A model generated the notes under the pieces. The model did not search any database. It saw only the letters and a list, made by a program, of their open reading frames with translations, and was not told the DNA's origin. Below, one piece after another: positions 14,046 to 14,447 of a stretch of 14,447 nucleotides of DNA. Every line of letters begins with the position of its first letter. The stretch's first letter is position 1. The DNA comes from JBFELO01 sp041552055 (lineage in GTDB: Bacteria; Acidobacteriota; Thermoanaerobaculia; Thermoanaerobaculales; Sulfomarinibacteraceae): NCBI GenBank assembly GCA_041552055.1, contig JBFELO010000116.1, forward strand, positions 1 to 14,447, read 5' to 3'. A program made the translations under genes and the position numbers.

Positions 14046-14447
14046 CGCGAGTCCTCCCCCTGCGCGACTACCTCGAGCGGGAACACGGAGGTGTCGCCGA
14101 GCAGCGCGGCCAGCTCGAGACGCGACCGCAGCAGCTGGCTGCGCGCCTCGATCGCCTCGAGCCGTACGTCATCGAGTCGCGACAGTCCGTCGATGTAGAC
14201 CAGGTACCGAATCGCGCCGAGCCGGAACTGCTGCGACAGCGAGTGCTCGACCTGCTCGAGATCGTCCAGCACGGTACCAAGTGCCGAGAGTCGGCCTTCT
14301 GCGCCTTCGGCGGCGGCGACCTCCGACTCGATCTGCTGCAGGTACCGCCTCCGGGTCGCCTCGAGGTTGGACGCCGCCACCCCGACCTCTGCCCGCGCCG
14401 CGGATCGAAGCTGGCGCCCCGCGCGGCCGAGCGGCACCGGCACCGAC
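14042..14447 (-). CDS. TolC/CusC-type outer membrane efflux protein, C-terminal part
   Basis: The reading frame is open to the right window edge, so only the last 134 residues are seen and the start lies outside. The visible part is almost entirely helical heptad-like sequence (LEATRRRYLQQIESEVAAAE; YLVYIDGLSRLDDVRLEAIEARSQLL). It ends with LELAALLGD, the pattern of the second TolC-family repeat (OEP domain). It is first in an operon with the adaptor and RND pump, and the 4-bp ATGA overlap indicates translational coupling. A GTG near the edge is not the real start because the frame continues upstream without a ribosome binding site. Confidence 0.85.
   Translation of the reverse strand, partial: SVPVPLGRAGRQLRSAARAEVGVAASNLEATRRRYLQQIESEVAAAEGAEGRLSALGTVLDDLEQVEHSLSQQFRLGAIRYLVYIDGLSRLDDVRLEAIEARSQLLRSRLELAALLGDTSVFPLEVVAQGEDSR

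Noticed and set aside
12804..14198. 464-codon plus-strand open frame
   Set aside because: It is antisense to the adaptor and the outer membrane gene and spans several real gene boundaries; composition is that of a shadow frame.
1..14447. CRISPR arrays, tRNA or rRNA genes, transposases
   Set aside because: I looked for regularly spaced repeats, tRNA-like T-arms with CCA ends, rRNA landmarks and DDE-type transposase motifs and saw none.

Overview
The window is G+C-rich bacterial chromosome with mostly complete genes, short operons, strong Shine-Dalgarno sites at most starts, and gene-free gaps that carry dispersed repeat text rather than extra genes. The gene content (octaheme tetrathionate-reductase-type cytochrome c, tripartite heavy-metal RND pump, FetAB-type ABC exporter, DNA polymerase IV, DUF2085 protein) indicates a Gram-negative (diderm) organism with anaerobic or facultative respiratory capacity. 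The dispersed intergenic phrases resemble those I associate with Acidobacteriota and similar environmental lineages. That placement is a low-confidence inference, because no rRNA or ribosomal marker gene is present.

Layout. 1-473: no gene, but copy A of a palindromic intergenic repeat plus other dispersed repeat phrases. 474-1697 (-): class I PLP aminotransferase. It diverges, across a 131-bp region with mirrored TACAAT boxes, from 1829-3304 (+), a 491-aa membrane protein with a voltage-sensor-like segment and no recognisable pore. 3305-3622: convergent gap with a bulged hairpin and copy B of the palindromic repeat. 3623-5100 (-): fetA-fetB, an ABC exporter pair overlapping by 4 bp. Divergent from it, 5218-6297 (+) is dinB, with a promoter that predicts a leaderless mRNA and a 16-bp perfect inverted repeat straddling its start. 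6434-7534 (+): a DUF2085 membrane protein and a four-helix membrane protein in one short operon.

7535-9550 (+) is a respiratory cytochrome locus. It starts with an A+T-rich island (35% G+C over 7621-7740), followed by the remains of a monoheme cytochrome c (N-terminus missing, one frameshift, one internal stop). Next come a 44-codon putative membrane peptide and an intact octaheme cytochrome c of the tetrathionate reductase (OTR) family. The usual small cytochrome partner of OTR therefore appears to have decayed while the octaheme enzyme stayed open.

9551-9820 is a convergent gap with another dispersed-type repeat and a hairpin touching the stop codon of the next operon. 9821-14447 (-) is a tolC-type outer membrane factor (truncated by the window edge), a periplasmic adaptor and an RND pump. 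They are translationally coupled (4-bp overlap, then a 1-bp gap) and form a CusCBA/CzcCBA-type metal efflux machine. Specificity is unclear: the pump has Ala-Ile-Gly where divalent-cation pumps have Asp-Phe-Gly, and the adaptor lacks the N-terminal methionines of CusB.

The best leads for something undescribed are the hairpin-forming repeat at gene 3' ends, the pore-less voltage-sensor-like protein, and the remodelled OTR locus. I did not find an obvious new multi-gene defence or biosynthetic system.
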